Notes: generated from the letters alone by a model not told the origin. A DNA stretch of 64,000 nucleotides from Zerene cesonia (GCF_012273895.1 NC_052104.1:1426001-1490000), one strand, 5' to 3'. Positions 1-12,570 are shown, counted from the first letter of the stretch. Program-made: numbers and translations.

Positions 1-3000
1 AAGATAATATTTCAGTTCGAATAGTAGTTCCTGAGATTAGCTCATTTAAACAGACAAACGGTTAATATTTATGCAATTAACATAGATCAACGTATCGCAC
101 ACAACAACACTAACTCGTGACTAATAAAGAAAATTGTCGTTTTCCATAAGTCACGGTAGGTAGCCCGTAATTAATTACATAATACCTAATTAAAGAGGGC
201 ATTTAATTAATCATTTGAATAATGTATGCCGCACGTCTATTGTGGGTGTAAACGATTCAATACCAAGGTGAAGGTACACATTTGGAGGTTATAATGTACG
301 TGTAGTAATTACGCGTAGTACACATTGTAATGAATTCTATAAAAACTGTGACGTCACTGATGATTGCTTTATTTGGTTATAGTCAAATATGCACAATTCT
401 ATTATTCGTAGCCTGTTTATACAGGCTGATATTTCGTTATACCAAAGTAATTAAGCGCACTCTCCCTTTAGGTGGCATTACAAATTTCATCCCCTATATT
501 ACGAGTACTGATATAGGCAGTGGATCATTTGCAAGTAAGCATTTTGAAGTGTTGAATCCACAAAGGTATCTTGAGGATGCATTATTGTTTATCTATTACA
601 ATAGCCAGTACAAGTTTCTTTACCGGTGAGACTTATAAGAATCAAAATGTCGTTCATCTAGCAATCTAAATATGTATCTATTTATTTACACAGTGCATTA
701 AACAGGGCAAATAAAGGGCGATACGTCGTACGTTTAAAAACAGCCACTCGCATACCGCACGTACGGCCGACGCAATCCCCCCCGGCAGCCCCTGAAAACG
801 ATTATGAAACCGATGCGATTATGATATAACAGTTTACGCGCCATAAACCGTGCGAGCGAAAGGCGTTGCTCTTACGAAACACGGTTAAAGGTAATCCGGA
901 CCGGTACGTGTGCACGCGCATTGTGCGCCGTTGCCTCAGCGTTGCGAAATGCCGCGGCGTGGCGCGGCGGCCGCCGATAAATCATCTATTTCGCAGCGCG
1001 CGCTCAAATGTCATATGGTTTATAATTATTTATTATTATTAAATTCTTTCGCCGAGTTGTGTTTGCACTCGTCAATACGAATAGACATGACTTCTTGTGT
1101 TCTGGATAATTAAATACGAGTACGTATCGTATTTGTGTGATACTGTAAGTTGTTCAGTCCAATGGATGTTCTAGATAGGTGCAGGAACAATAAATACCAT
1201 AGAATCAGTGCACTGCTTTATGGTCATGCGCAGGATAGATAAAATATTTATTGAGATAAATAGTGATAGAGTATTCAGTAATTCTCGATTACGAGCCAGC
1301 CGCAGCGCGTATTGGCTCATATATATCTATTGGTTAAATGTTTATCTAAAAGCCACTACTTTCAGCTTCATCAATATGCAAAAACTATTTTACACTTTAG
1401 CAACGTTGTGCAGATTTCATAAGAGTTACAAAACCACAGAACAGGTGAAAAGTATAAAAGGCGTAAAATGTACGATATGCCCGAAAAACGTCTCCAAAAC
1501 ATTTGTTCGGGGCGTACCAAGCGTAGAATTTATAGTGCATATTTGTCCCGTCGCAGCCCGCCAATATTTTAGATACATTTTTGGCCACGACCCAAATAGC
1601 AATGACCTATTGAAAGGTCTGTTTAGAATTGTAAATGGCTCAAAGCGAATAGTACATTAAAATTTGTCACGGATTTTATCGCATCAGATAGAGTAAGATT
1701 AGAAATGTTTCAACTTTATTAAAATGTTTATCAGATATCGTGAATTGTGAAATCCCAGAATGAATAATACTTGTCTGGATACGGATATAACGTGTTCCGA
1801 AAACTCTGAGGATTCATTATTACCGAAGGCTACAAATATTTTAATTACCTCCACAGCTTCGTAAGCGTTGTCTAAAACTTAACAAATTACATACTTTAAC
1901 CTTCCTCTTGAACTACTCTATTAATTAAAAAAAAAAAACACATCAATATCATCTGTTGCGTAGTTTTAAAGATCTAAGCATGTACACAGGGTCAGACAGA
2001 CAGACGGCGGGAAGCTACTTTGTTTTATTCTATACAGTGATAATAATCACTGCTTTAATTAAAGTATGCAAAGAATGACAACCATTTTTACATTTTAATT
2101 GAGGTCATACTTGTTAGAAGGGAAATTTTAGTAATCGTAAATTTTCATTCATGCATACATTACAATACGTTATATATATGTGTTGAATTTACTTAAACAT
2201 TTCTCGTAAATATAAGAATTATTAATTTTATTTAATTAAGAATTATTAAATTTTTATCTATATTATAATGAATGAATATTGTCATTATTTCGTTTGTCTC
2301 ATACGATTTATTTAAAAACAAAGTATATTTTTAAACGCACGGAGCGAGGGGAGGCGGCAAGTCGCGTATAATAATAACAAATATGAAATTAATTTTGTTC
2401 GCGAGACAAGCGAGATTATTGCTTAACATGGAAAGTTTTTAAGACTCTAATTAATTTGTATTACACGTTAAAACTTTTCACATTAAACGAACGAATTTTG
2501 CGCTCCCGGGGACAGCGGAGGTTTTTGATCTTATTCAATAATTTTGTCATTCAGATACACAGTAATATATGAAAGTAGATAATCAGTATCTTGAACTATT
2601 GGGCCGATAGTGATAAAACAGTTTAAAGGTATCTTCAAGCCTACTATTGCAACTCTTAAGAAAAAACCACTCCGTTCTCGTAGAAAAAAACTAATTATAT
2701 TCTGAACCTTCCCCGAGAACCACACTATCTTTCGGTGAAAACAGAATAAAAACGGTGCATTCGTTGTGTGATTCCCGTTTGAAGAGTAATGTAAAAGCAG
2801 TATGTTTATAAAAATGTACTTTATTGGATTATACAGAAAAGTTAATCTCGGTAAAAGGGCTTTTACATTGGACAGAGTGACTCGTCAATACAAGATATCT
2901 ACTCGAACAATATATGTTATTTTAACTATACCACTATATCATATCTAATGTTAACAGTACTTAACTAAATAATACACCATTCAGTCCTGCACCAATTAAA

Positions 3001-4640
3001 ATAATTGCTCAATTTTCAAACTATTAATTGTTAAAATCTTTAGCTAGTCCCGAACACACCTAATAGTTGTTTATGGAGTTACCTATAAGATTGACGATTT
3101 ACGAAGACTTACAAAATTATTTACCGCCATGGCCTATTTCTAACTTACATTTCATTTTAATTCTCATTAAAGCGAAATCAACACGTACGCCCTTTTTCCT
3201 TCCGTTATTATTATATACATCATACGTTATTGTTATATGGAATTTTTGCACATTTATGACGAATTATTTCAGAGGGTAAATTTTTAATATTATAAGTGTA
3301 AATAAACCGGAGTAAAAAAACATCTGTGTCAATAGGTGATTGCTTTTATATCGAAAATTATAAAGAATATTACAGTTTACAGCTCTCTTAAAACAAACAA
3401 AAATATTTATGTTGCAACAGTATAAATAGCAAATTCATAGTAATTATGTTTCACACAGCCGGAGGTCGCAAACAAAACGCGAATTTGGTTAAAAAATAAT
3501 TACATTTTATCACAATTATTGTCTGCTCGGTGCGAGACATAACATAGACGAATGAATACAGGTCATTCTAAGTAAAATATTATGAAAATCGAATATACCT
3601 AATGAGCTAGAGGAAGTGATTCCTGTGCCCGTGCCATCCGCCGACTCAATGTATTAGGCTAGTTTTAGGTTTTACTATAGAGCTGTAGGGACCCGCTGCC
3701 ATAACTTGTTAAAACCAGGCTATTTATAGACATTGTCTTACGATAACATTGTAATTTTAGAGTTTACGATAATGTATTCTAATACAATTTCGACATGATT
3801 GCTTATTTATTTCCTTTTCTCAGACTAGTCAGGTATCTATTTAGACACAAAAGCTTGTGAGTTAACTATATATTGTGTTTCTTATATTTATCGCTCGAAC
3901 CAATTCCTATATGTATTTTTTTCCATTGTAACAGAATAAATATTTTTTAAATAAATTCTAAATCCATAATGATAACGAAGCGATGATATACATACCTAGT
4001 CGTAATACTTGCCGAAAATATTAGTCTTATATTTATTTCGAAAATTCTCACTAATTTATATTTCTGGCAAAACTACCTAACTATTAATGACAGAGAGTCT
4101 CTGTCAGAGACTATAAGTATGGAAGGACACGATACGCTAAATCCACGACAAAAAAAGTACCTTCAGAAAATTAATAATCTTGTGCGACTTATGCGACTTT
4201 TGTAATCGAGATATTTCTGTTTTATTTTGAATTTAATACATTAAATATTCAAAACGAGCAATAGAGAAGCCATTTTTTATGTTAATCGAGGAATATATTA
4301 ATTCTGTTTGGTAATTTGCACATTATTCAAGCGGAAGGAAGATTCTAAACAGGTTATAGAAGGCTGTTGATGTAATGCCTATTATTACATTTTTTACTGC
4401 AAGAAACATACTAACACGGCTATGTTTGAATGCATAAGAAGTTGACTATACAAAAACTTTTCCTTATCGTTTGAATTATTTTAGCGTGTTATGTTATATT
4501 AAGCAGTGGTGAGTCAGGGGAGAGGACCTATGACTTAAAAATGATAAGCCACGGATTAGAGACCAGGCGAGAAATAAATTGATTGATCAATTTATCTATT
4601 AAACAATTACAATTTATCTATTTATCGCATAACATCACCT
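1..4640. other. AT-rich region without recognised gene
   Basis: Contains one truncated repeat near 1900-2042 and a short GC-rich patch at about 740-1000 with many CG dinucleotides (possible promoter or regulatory island; its open frame of 67 codons is not convincing). Otherwise nothing recognised. Confidence 0.5.
1900..2042. mobile_element. Truncated copy of the CTAGCTTTTGGCC-type repeat
   Basis: Shares CCTTCCTCTTGAACTACTC, ACACATCAATATCATCTG, a GTACACAGGGTCAGACAGAC region and the ATACAGTGATAAT end with 7244-7443. Confidence 0.5.
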
Positions 4641-4785
4641 GCTCAAAAGGGTGAAGGAAAACACCGTGACCGGCATGTCCAAGAATTAAAATTTCGACGG
4701 CCAGCGTGGTGGATTATGACTTGAACCCTCATAGGAGGCCTGTGTCTCAGCAGTGGTAACACGTATGAGCTGATGATGATTTATA
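4640..4785 (+). mobile_element. Lepidopteran non-LTR/SINE tail ending GCTGATGATGA
   Basis: GGGTGAAGGAAAACACCGTG, ACCGGCATGTCCAAGAATTA, GTGGTGGATTATGACTTGAA and GTGTCTCAGCAGTGGTAACA are well-known parts of this repeat. It may start as early as about 4505 (AGCAGTGGTGAGTCAGGGGA). Confidence 0.6.
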
Positions 4786-5044
4786 TTGCATTATAGGTAC
4801 AATTATAATAAATGGTTAAGATATGCGTATCATTAAGCATATTGACCGATAGCTACATGCTGGTTAGTTGATCACTCAACAGCTGTCTTATTATTACCAT
4901 CTCTATTCTCATATAATTCAAATTTAATCATGCCTGTTTCTGCGTCATGTCCGCTTGTATATTGCAACGAGTTGTACCAAGTTACGTGCTGGGGACTGTA
5001 CTCGTTAACGAGCTGGTAGCCAGCCGGCCTGACCTCGACGTCGG

Positions 5045-5125
5045 TCATCGGAGCACGGAGGTCCGACATGACTCCGCGTTATATGAGCAAAAACGGTGGA
5101 AGCCGTTAGTGACACAGTGCGATGA
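5045..5125 (-). CDS. Candidate terminal exon, alternatives in other frames
   Basis: An acceptor CCAATTAG at 5126-5127 would give a phase-0 exon of 26 codons (SSHCVTNGFHRFCSYNAESC, then RTSVLR) and TGA. The same GC-rich stretch is open in other frames. One is a 65-codon frame on the same strand (ATG at 5069, stop at 4872) containing YQLVNEYSPQHVTWYNSLQY. Which frame is used, if any, cannot be decided here. Confidence 0.25.
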   Translation of the reverse strand, partial: SSHCVTNGFHRFCSYNAESCRTSVLR

Positions 5126-5203
5126 CTAATTGGAGTTGCTCTCGGGTGATGTGTTTTGAATCCGGCTTTAATATGGTATATGTAGATCACAGCAGGTATA
5201 TAC

Positions 5204-5290
5204 CTTATTAAGATCTGTTGTTGGCGTTGCAACATCGTCAATATCAATCTCTATTTCACCAACGTCACTTGCTCTTTTGTAATACCTATT
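5204..5290 (-). CDS. Candidate exon downstream of the 8141-8235 exon
   Basis: Minus strand, 87 bp, 29 codons: NRYYKRASDVGEIEIDIDDV then ATPTTDLNK, with donor AAG|GTATAT at the low end. Phase 0 in and out fits the phase-0 exit of 8141-8235. The acceptor (GATAAAG) has no good pyrimidine tract, so the upstream border is weak. The acidic IEIDIDD run looks like protein rather than chance. Confidence 0.35.
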
Positions 5291-5299
5291 CTTTATCAA

Positions 5300-7078
5300 T
5301 CATATCAATATATAAATAAACTACAGCTTCTTATTGCAGAATTGTAATTACACAAAGTATGCGTAAGATTTTGAATTATATATGAATATTTAAAGCATTT
5401 TTTTTTTTGTGAAAAGCCTATTCTATGTTTTCATATAGGTTCATCATTGTTATTTGAACGTGGCGAAAGTATGAATATAAGCTCAAAAACCTCAAAACAC
5501 ATTTATTTATTCTATATGAATGATCCGAAAAAATAATACACAATATGGCAACATTGTAGTTACAAAGATCATTGAATCGTTGAACAAGATAACGAGTAAC
5601 AAGATAACAGTTCGAAACTGCAAAACAAATTAAAATTAACCAAACAATTCGAAAAATAAAAAACTGCCAACATTTCGTGACCTAACAGCCACCGTAGTTA
5701 TATTAACGCATTACAGATAACTCAAGTAACTTATGCATTATCGTAAACGAAACGAGACGTGCCAAGTGTGTGTGTGTGCAACTTTCGCGATCATTATTTA
5801 CCTGATGCGCGTACTATGTAGAAAGTTACGTAGTTGGTACACAACGCATGTAGATCTTATAGAATTCGTTCGCGACATCGGTGATTGTGCGAAACGCGAA
5901 ATCACTACATAGTATAAAGACTAAGTTGCTTCCCGCGTTTACCCATGAGTTTGTATGTATGCTTAGATCTTTAAAACTGCACAACAGATTTTCATGGGGT
6001 TTTTTTTTGAATACATATGCAATGGTGATTCAAGAGGAAGATTTATACATTTATATTAAACTAATCCGAATTGAACGCGTACGAAGCGGCGGGCAAGGGC
6101 TAGGTGTTTTTTTTACACACACTTTGATAATGATCGAAACTCCAGATGATACTTACAGAGATAGATTATGGTCTTGATTAGAATATAGGCTACGTACGTC
6201 AATTCTTTTGTCATTCTTTACCTCTTAATAACAGGCAACGCACCGCCCATGAACATGTTCGTTTACCATCAGGCGAACCACCAGCTCAGTTGCCCGCTAT
6301 GACATAAAAAATATATATGAACACTAATTATTCAACTCGAATTTGCGATAGACTAAATGAACTCGTTCAACGCCCTTCTTCATCGTCGTCCATTACAGTT
6401 TTTTTTTAATTTTAAAATTTACAGGTAGGTCATATGTATTTAGGTTCAAATTTTCAAAGGGTTCACAAATGGGTTACTTCATACGACCGAGGTGCCAAAT
6501 CCGGTTAATGTTATATGTTATTGTGTTAAGTTATTATTTTTATGGTTTTTATTCTATTATTTTACAATTTGGAGTGATACTTACCCCATGGAAATCAGTG
6601 ATCGTTTTTTGTATGAAAGAATTATGCCAATACACGATAAGACACAGTTAATGATTAATTCAAAAATAAAATACAATAATACAGATATAGTGGATGCTTA
6701 AACCTGCAGGTTTATTTAATAACTTCATCTTGTATATTAAAAGTTACAGCGTTAATTAAATTTGTTTATGTATATTCATATTATACTTAAATAAACCCAG
6801 GAAATATGCTATAAACGTTGTTCAACAAAGTTGCGTATCAATTATATTCATTGATTATTTTCAATAAATTGATTTTCGCCGCTCCATTACCAATGATATG
6901 CATTTTAAACATATTTTATTATTATTTATAAATATGTTTTTAATTGTATTTATTTTCACTGCAAATATATTAAGAAAACTAATAATCGTGTAATTGTATT
7001 AGGTGTTAAAGTTATTTACAGGAAACAAAAACACATCAACTTTGTTCCAATCGTTTTGTCATATTGGCTATTATTATA
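5300..7078. other. AT-rich region without recognised gene
   Basis: Only a SINE tail at 6233 was recognised. Short open frames at 5881 and 6469 have low-complexity, AT-driven composition. Confidence 0.5.
6233..6314 (+). mobile_element. SINE 3' tail
   Basis: Only the end of the SINE is present: GGCAACGCACCGCCCATGAA, GTTTACCATCAGGCGAACCA, CCGCTATGACATAAAAAA. Confidence 0.65.
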
Positions 7079-7243
7079 CTAGCTGTTCGCCCCGTCTTCG
7101 CTCGTAGTACATATATAGCCTATGCCACTCTGTGAAGTTGTAGCTTTCTAATGGTGAAAGAATTTTTGACATCGATCCAATTATTTTTATGTGAACGCAT
7201 TATAAACGTACTTACATACAAGTCATTCCTCTTTATTATATTA
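7079..7243. mobile_element. CTAGCTGTTCGCCCC-type short repeat
   Basis: Starts CTAGCTGTTCGCCCCGTC, contains TTCTAATGGTGAAAGAATTT and ends TCCTCTTTATTATATTA. Related copies: 8517-8685, 12418-12570, 53669-53815 and, more diverged, 61691-61862. CTAG at one end suggests a Helitron-derived family. Confidence 0.6.
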
Positions 7244-7443
7244 CTAGCTTTTGGCCACGGCTTCGCACGCGTTTAATTCGGAGTAATTTAACAGATGTTA
7301 TTATCCATATAAACCGTCCTCTTGAATCACTTTATCAGTTTAAAAAAACCGCATCAAAATGCTTTGCGTAGCTTAAAAGATTCAAGCATACACAGGGACA
7401 TAGGGACAGAGAAAGCGCCTTTGTTTTATACTATGTAGTGATT
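7244..7443. mobile_element. CTAGCTTTTGGCCACGGCTT-type short repeat
   Basis: Directly abuts the previous repeat. Carries CTTCGCACGCGTTTAATTCG and CATACACAGGGACATAGGG, and ends TATACTATGTAGTGAT. Other copies: 14318-14472 and a 5'-truncated one near 1900-2042. Confidence 0.6.
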
Positions 7444-7855
7444 AATATTATATATTAATGGTTTAGGTCACAATTCGTCATATACAGGAAAATGCAATAC
7501 CCTCGTGAGTTGGATTGAGGTTGGAAAAACCGCGACTGCGCCGTGATTCCCACGCCTCGCCCGGGCCCCGTTATTACGTGTAAATAATTAATCTATCGGT
7601 ATATTTAGTTCAATAAAACATTTCAAATATATGAAGCAACAATACAATATACAATACAATATGCATGATCCCATCTGAGCAACAAATTTGTCCATTACAT
7701 ATACTTTTCTAATATTTATACAAAACTAGCTCTCCGCTTGCGTCTTCTTCTGCGTTATTAAAGGATTTTCCCATGGGTATGAGATGTTTCAGCACGGAAA
7801 AGAAAAATCAAATCGTTCACAGGCCCCCAAACTATCTTCAAACACAAAAATCCTA

Positions 7856-8018
7856 TCCTACTAATATTATTAATGCGAAAGTTTGTAAGGATGTGTGTGT
7901 TTGTTGCTCTTTCACGCAAAAAATACTGAACGAATAGCAATGAAATTTTGTACGTAGACAGCTAGACAACTGGAATAGCATGTAGGAAACTTTTTATCCC
8001 GATATTCCTACGGGTCTT
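7856..8018 (+). mobile_element. Truncated Helitron-like element
   Basis: Has the TC start and the core as far as ATCCCGATATTCCTACGGG, then loses the hairpin and CTAG end. It ends about 120 bp from the exon at 8141-8235. Confidence 0.65.
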
Positions 8019-8140
8019 CCTTTCCTTCCTAAGTCTTTAATTTCTAAATGTATAATACTCGCGTAAAGTCAAACACATGATAATAATTTTTTTTCACCTG
8101 AATTCGGTAGGTAAAAGAAATTAAACAACTCATATCTCAC

Positions 8141-8235
8141 CTCTTCGTCTTCAGCTATGTATTGGACAGCAGCCTGCTTCGCTTGCGTTTCAACACCACT
8201 CAGTTTCACGGGCCGGCCGTCTGCTTGGTCTAATA
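8141..8235 (-). CDS. Internal exon of an unidentified minus-strand gene
   Basis: Read on the minus strand, a pyrimidine-rich acceptor (TTGTTTGTTCACAG) precedes 95 bp and a strong GAG|GTGAGA donor follows. One frame is open: LDQADGRPVKLSGVETQAKQ then AAVQYIAEDEE, entering in phase 1 and leaving in phase 0. GC is well above the flanks, and composition and codons look protein-coding. I do not recognise the family. No neighbouring exon is certain; the candidates at 5204-5290 and 5045-5125 fit its outgoing phase. Confidence 0.6.
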
Positions 8236-8516
8236 CTGTGAACAAACAATCACATATTATATAAATACAAATATAAGGGAAGAAAAGCATTTATAACAAG
8301 CGGCTAACATGAACCACTCGAAGACCGCCCCGACTATGCCCGTGGCACACATATAACCTGTACCATCAGAGGATTGCGTACCTAGGACATCGAACAATAT
8401 AAGAATTTGTGAAGTCGATGCGTAAGTCCTGAGATTAGTGCATTCTTAAACAAACAAACTCTTCAGCTTTATATTAGATACATACAATAGTATAGATTTA
8501 GCAAGTTTATTTAAAA

Positions 8517-8685
8517 CTAACTGTTCGCGTCGGCTTTACTCGTGGTATATAATTGCATAATTTTCCACCAATGTGAAAAATTCAAATTCTAATGGTGAAA
8601 TAATTTTTAAAATCGATCCAGTAGTTTTTGAGTTTATCAATTACCAACAAACAAATTCTTCCTCTTTATTATATTAGTGTAGATA
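8517..8685. mobile_element. CTAGCTGTTCGCCCC-type short repeat, diverged
   Basis: CTAACTGTTCGCGTCGGC start, TTCTAATGGTGAAATAATTT core, TCGATCCAGTAGTTTTTGAG, and an ATTATATTAGTGTAGAT end. Confidence 0.55.
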
Positions 8686-8881
8686 GTGTATATTAATTAC
8701 TACAAAAAATCCAATTTAAATTGGCGCTTAAATTCGCAACAAACCTGGCTTCTAGTTATTTCCCGTGCCACTTTGCAAGTACTACCTACGCTCGTAATTG
8801 CATTTTATAACTGCGCCAAAAGACAAATATAGATAACAAACAATCATCGTAAAAACCCAAAATAATTTTGAACAAGTTATC

Positions 8882-8907
8882 TATATATATATATATATAT
8901 ATATATA
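8882..8907. repeat. (TA)n microsatellite
   Basis: About 13 TA units. Confidence 0.9.
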
Positions 8908-9747
8908 AGAAAAAATGTTCACTTGTTAATAAACAAGCCGTAATCTGGTATTGACAAATGAGAATTATCCTACATTTAAATTTATAATTAAATCATTAAT
9001 TTAATTGTAATAACCTATTGGTAGGTATATAAATTATACATAAAATGGCTTTCAAAATATTACACAATGTTTACTCTATTTGATATACACATTACTATTT
9101 TTATTTACAATACATTATTTTAAATAATATAACATTATTTAAAGTATTAAGTAAATCAAAATATTGCAATTACCTTTGTACTCACGACATTTCCTCATAA
9201 ATAAGTAAAAAAAAAACACACACAAAAATGTAGTCTTTAATAACAACATAAAAATAAACCTAATAATTACGAATTTTAATATTATCTCGATTTTTATATT
9301 ATTGAATCATAAAAATAAATTTAATATTTATCAACATAAACAACGAGAAGAGATAGTATCTCTCTTAATTATTACATTGCGATTGTTTGTTTTTTTTTTT
9401 GCTCCTTCGTCCCGTTTGCCTGGAAGAGATTGTAACTAAACTCCTCCGAACACTCTGTATTGCTTGTAACTGCTAGGCATAAGTACATTTTGTATTCCTC
9501 TTTAGAACATCACAATTAATTCTGAAAGGACGCAAATTAATCGATATTGTTTCCATCCATACTTAGTATTTACTATATAACTATAAATAGACTTGGAATG
9601 TAATCTTTAATAGAGTGGCGGGATCCGTCCTTGCTGAAGCTATTAATACGTTCTAAAAGTCAACATATTATGCGTTCAAAAGTGCAAAAAAACGTTAGCT
9701 TATAAACTAATTCTTGCGTAGATTAATAAAAATGAGTACCTATTTTT

Positions 9748-9957
9748 ACACGCTTTTTATTAGCTTCACCTGTATGTTTGTTTGTTTGTATGTTTGTTTG
9801 TTTGTAACTGACTTCTTTGGGCGCGATTTTGACCCACTTTAAACGGCCAGATTTCGTTCAAACTTTGTAGATTTATTGAGGACCGATGACAATACACTAA
9901 TTTGATAAAATTATTCCAGTTTTCAATTTGCAAAATATGATTTTTGTTAAAGCGTGT
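9748..9957. mobile_element. Short element bounded by inverted ACACGCTTT ends
   Basis: Left ACACGCTTT and right AAAGCGTGT. In between are repeated TATGTTTGTTTGTTTG, then GGGCGCGATTTTGACCCAC and GAGGACCGATGACAATACAC. I recognise this as a frequent non-coding lepidopteran repeat. Diverged relatives lie at 37439-37710 and about 49765-49900. Confidence 0.55.
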
Positions 9958-10173
9958 TTTATAGTTTTTTTTAAACTATTATATTTTTTTTAGTAATATA
10001 ATAACGAAATATCGTTTTAAATATATTGTTAAACACGTATTATACGAATTTTTTAACTGAGTGTGATAGGTGGAATGTGATATTTTGCAAAACATCGAAT
10101 AACGCTGTAAAGAGGATCATTTTTTCAAGTATCACTTCTCGTGTACTCCTGCTTCAATAACCTTATGCAATAA

Positions 10174-10392
10174 CTAACTGCGCCCCGCGGTTACACCCGC
10201 GTGAGTCTGTATCCCGAAGGAATATCGGGATAAAAAGTTGCCTATGTGATATTCCAGTTATCCAGCTATCTACGTACCTAATTTCATTGCAATCGGTTCA
10301 GTAGTTTTTGCGTGAAAGAGTAACAAACATACATACACATCACACATACACATCCATCCTCACAGACTTTCTCATTTATAATATCAGTAGGA
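10174..10392 (-). mobile_element. Helitron-like element, inverted copy with CTAA end
   Basis: The plus strand starts CTAACTGCGCCCCGCGG and ends ATCAGTAGGA. The terminal CTAG is changed to CTAA, and the ACACATACACA stretch is expanded. Confidence 0.7.
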
Positions 10393-11132
10393 TTAGACGC
10401 GCCACTCAGTGGAACATCGCTGATTTAGTAAGGAGACTGGAGAGTGATTCAAGCTACACCGTGGTCAAAGATCCTTTGTCTACGCGGACGTAGCGAACAA
10501 ACAGCGAAACAACAGTTTACATTCTCACTCCTGGTACTCGTCCTCTGTCGACGGTCGATAATAATTAATCGGTCATTTTATTATTAATGCTTTCGTTCAA
10601 AGTACAAACATTATACACAATCTTATCAACATCGGCAAACTCGAGTGCGATTTAAATGGCGGACCGGATTACCAATAACGATTTAAATATTAACACGACA
10701 GCACTCAATATACGTTATCTGCGTCGATAAGACAAGCGGGATACATTGAGTCATTTACTATGCACAAAAATAAACATTTTAAACAGTTATTTGCATAATA
10801 CGAGATATACGATATATATGAATCAATTAATGATGCACCGATACGAAATGTTTCGGTCAATTCAGTTTATGATGCTCTATTTTATATATTAGGTAACTGC
10901 GTCACTCTTCATTCATATATTTCATTGGTTGAATACATTACGACGTACGACGTATAAGTTCTTTAAAGCACAAACGTTTGAGATTTAAATTAAACTGAAT
11001 AATAGTTCGTAAATTAAATTAAAAGCTGAAACCACGAAATATAATATGAACGCCTCATGAAACTCACAAAGGCATACTCGTACGACATTTGCCAAGTGTA
11101 TGAAAAATGAGAAAATAACAGTATGTTAATAA

Positions 11133-11380
11133 TCCCTACTTAGCATAATTATAAATGCGTAAGCAACTCTGTCCGTCTGTCTGTCTGTCTGTCTCTTTCT
11201 CATGCCTTAACCACTGAACCGATTTGCAGGATTATTTTAAAAATTAAAACAAATATATAATTCGAGTCTCTAGAAAGAATTTTATTCCGCATTTTAGTTC
11301 GGAAATACTACGGGAACCGCAAATATGATATAGGCATCAACTATTTGACTACGCGGGCATAGCAGCGGGCGGGAGGCTAG
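11133..11380 (+). mobile_element. Helitron-like element, second family, with TCTG repeat
   Basis: TC start (TCCCTACTTAGCATAATTAT), a CTGTCTGTCTGTCTGTCT tract, core AACCACTGAACCGATTTGC and end GCGGGCGGGAGGCTAG before T. This is the microsatellite-carrying form common in Lepidoptera. Confidence 0.65.
11168..11196. repeat. (CTGT)n microsatellite inside a Helitron-like copy
   Basis: Six or so CTGT units, part of the element at 11133-11380. Confidence 0.8.
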
Positions 11381-12002
11381 TACGTAATAACTCACTATGT
11401 CTATGATATTTCTTATGATTACATTACACTCGTTGTACGTGTGTCAGTTCATTATATGGTTCCATCTGGTAAGTTCTCAAAACAATTTTCATAATTTTCC
11501 ATCAATGTTACCATAAATTTCGGGAATATTCCGAGAACTCGAATGTTAGATTAGTTAAAAAAGATTGAACGACCCTGGATGGAGAGGTTGATTCGCGGAA
11601 TCTCAAGAACCACGTGTAAGCAAAAAATGTTTGAGTAAAAAAAAATAATTATTTTATTGCAATTATCTGCCATTTGAAAATATCAGTATTAGAGAAGTTT
11701 GAATTACTTTTAGAATTACTAGGAATTACTAGGAACATACATAATGATATAACAATGTAATAAATTAGCCACCCAAAAATTACAGCCACTTGTAAGAGGA
11801 AAATATGAATCGCATTGGATAAGAAATTATCTCAACACAACTTTTAGCTGATAACGTGGAGCAAAGAGAAAGAGCAGGAAAAAATCTATATACTTCTGAA
11901 ATAAACTCATGAAATCATCTTCAATTGATTAATGCATGTATTCACACTCTCTGTAAAAATATTATATATCCTATCCTATCTTACTAATCTTACTTCCTGC
12001 TA

Positions 12003-12202
12003 TCCTACTAATATTATAAATGCGAAAGTTTGTAAGGATGTGTGTGTGTTTGTTGCTCTTTCACGCAAAAACTACTGAACCGATTACGATGAAATTTGGT
12101 ACGTGGACAGCTGGACAACTGGAATAACATATAGGCAACTTTTTATACCGATATTCATACGGGATATAGACTTGCACGGGTGCAACCGCGGGGCGCAGCT
12201 AG
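12003..12202 (+). mobile_element. Helitron-like element, about 200 bp
   Basis: TC at the 5' end (TCCTACTAATATTATAAATG), CTAG at the 3' end, inserted between A and T as Helitrons do. Core: TTGTTGCTCTTTCACGCAAA and ACTACTGAACCGATT. The 3' hairpin is damaged (GCACGGGTGCAACCGCG). Confidence 0.75.
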
Positions 12203-12417
12203 TATACCATATGTCTGGCAGCGAAACGCCGATGCCGTCAACTAAACCTAACACTGCACTTATCTGATAATCTGATCTTAAGCCAAGCTAATGAGCTCGG
12301 TGAACATATTTAAGAGGCACGCGATGTTAGCATAGTAGAACAAACTTGTAAACATAAGATAACAGCTATTTATTTTAGCAGGATTATAACCATGACCCTC
12401 CTTAATTATACAAACTA

Positions 12418-12570
12418 CTAGCTATTCGCCCCGGCTGCGCCGGTGGTACATTATCTATGTGACTCAATGATGTTGAATAGTGGAAGACTTTTTGATATCG
12501 GTCTAATGGTTTTTACGTGAAAACGTTACAAACATAAAAAAATAAGAAAGTTTCCTCTTTATAATATAAC
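12418..12570. mobile_element. CTAGCTATTCGCCCC-type short repeat
   Basis: CTAGCTATTCGCCCCGGC start, GACTTTTTGATATCGGTCTA core and TCCTCTTTATAATATAA end. Confidence 0.55.

Noticed and set aside
1208..1660. Plus-strand open frame of 150 codons
   Set aside because: Amino-acid mix follows base composition, no recognisable motif, no splice or promoter evidence; chance cannot be excluded.
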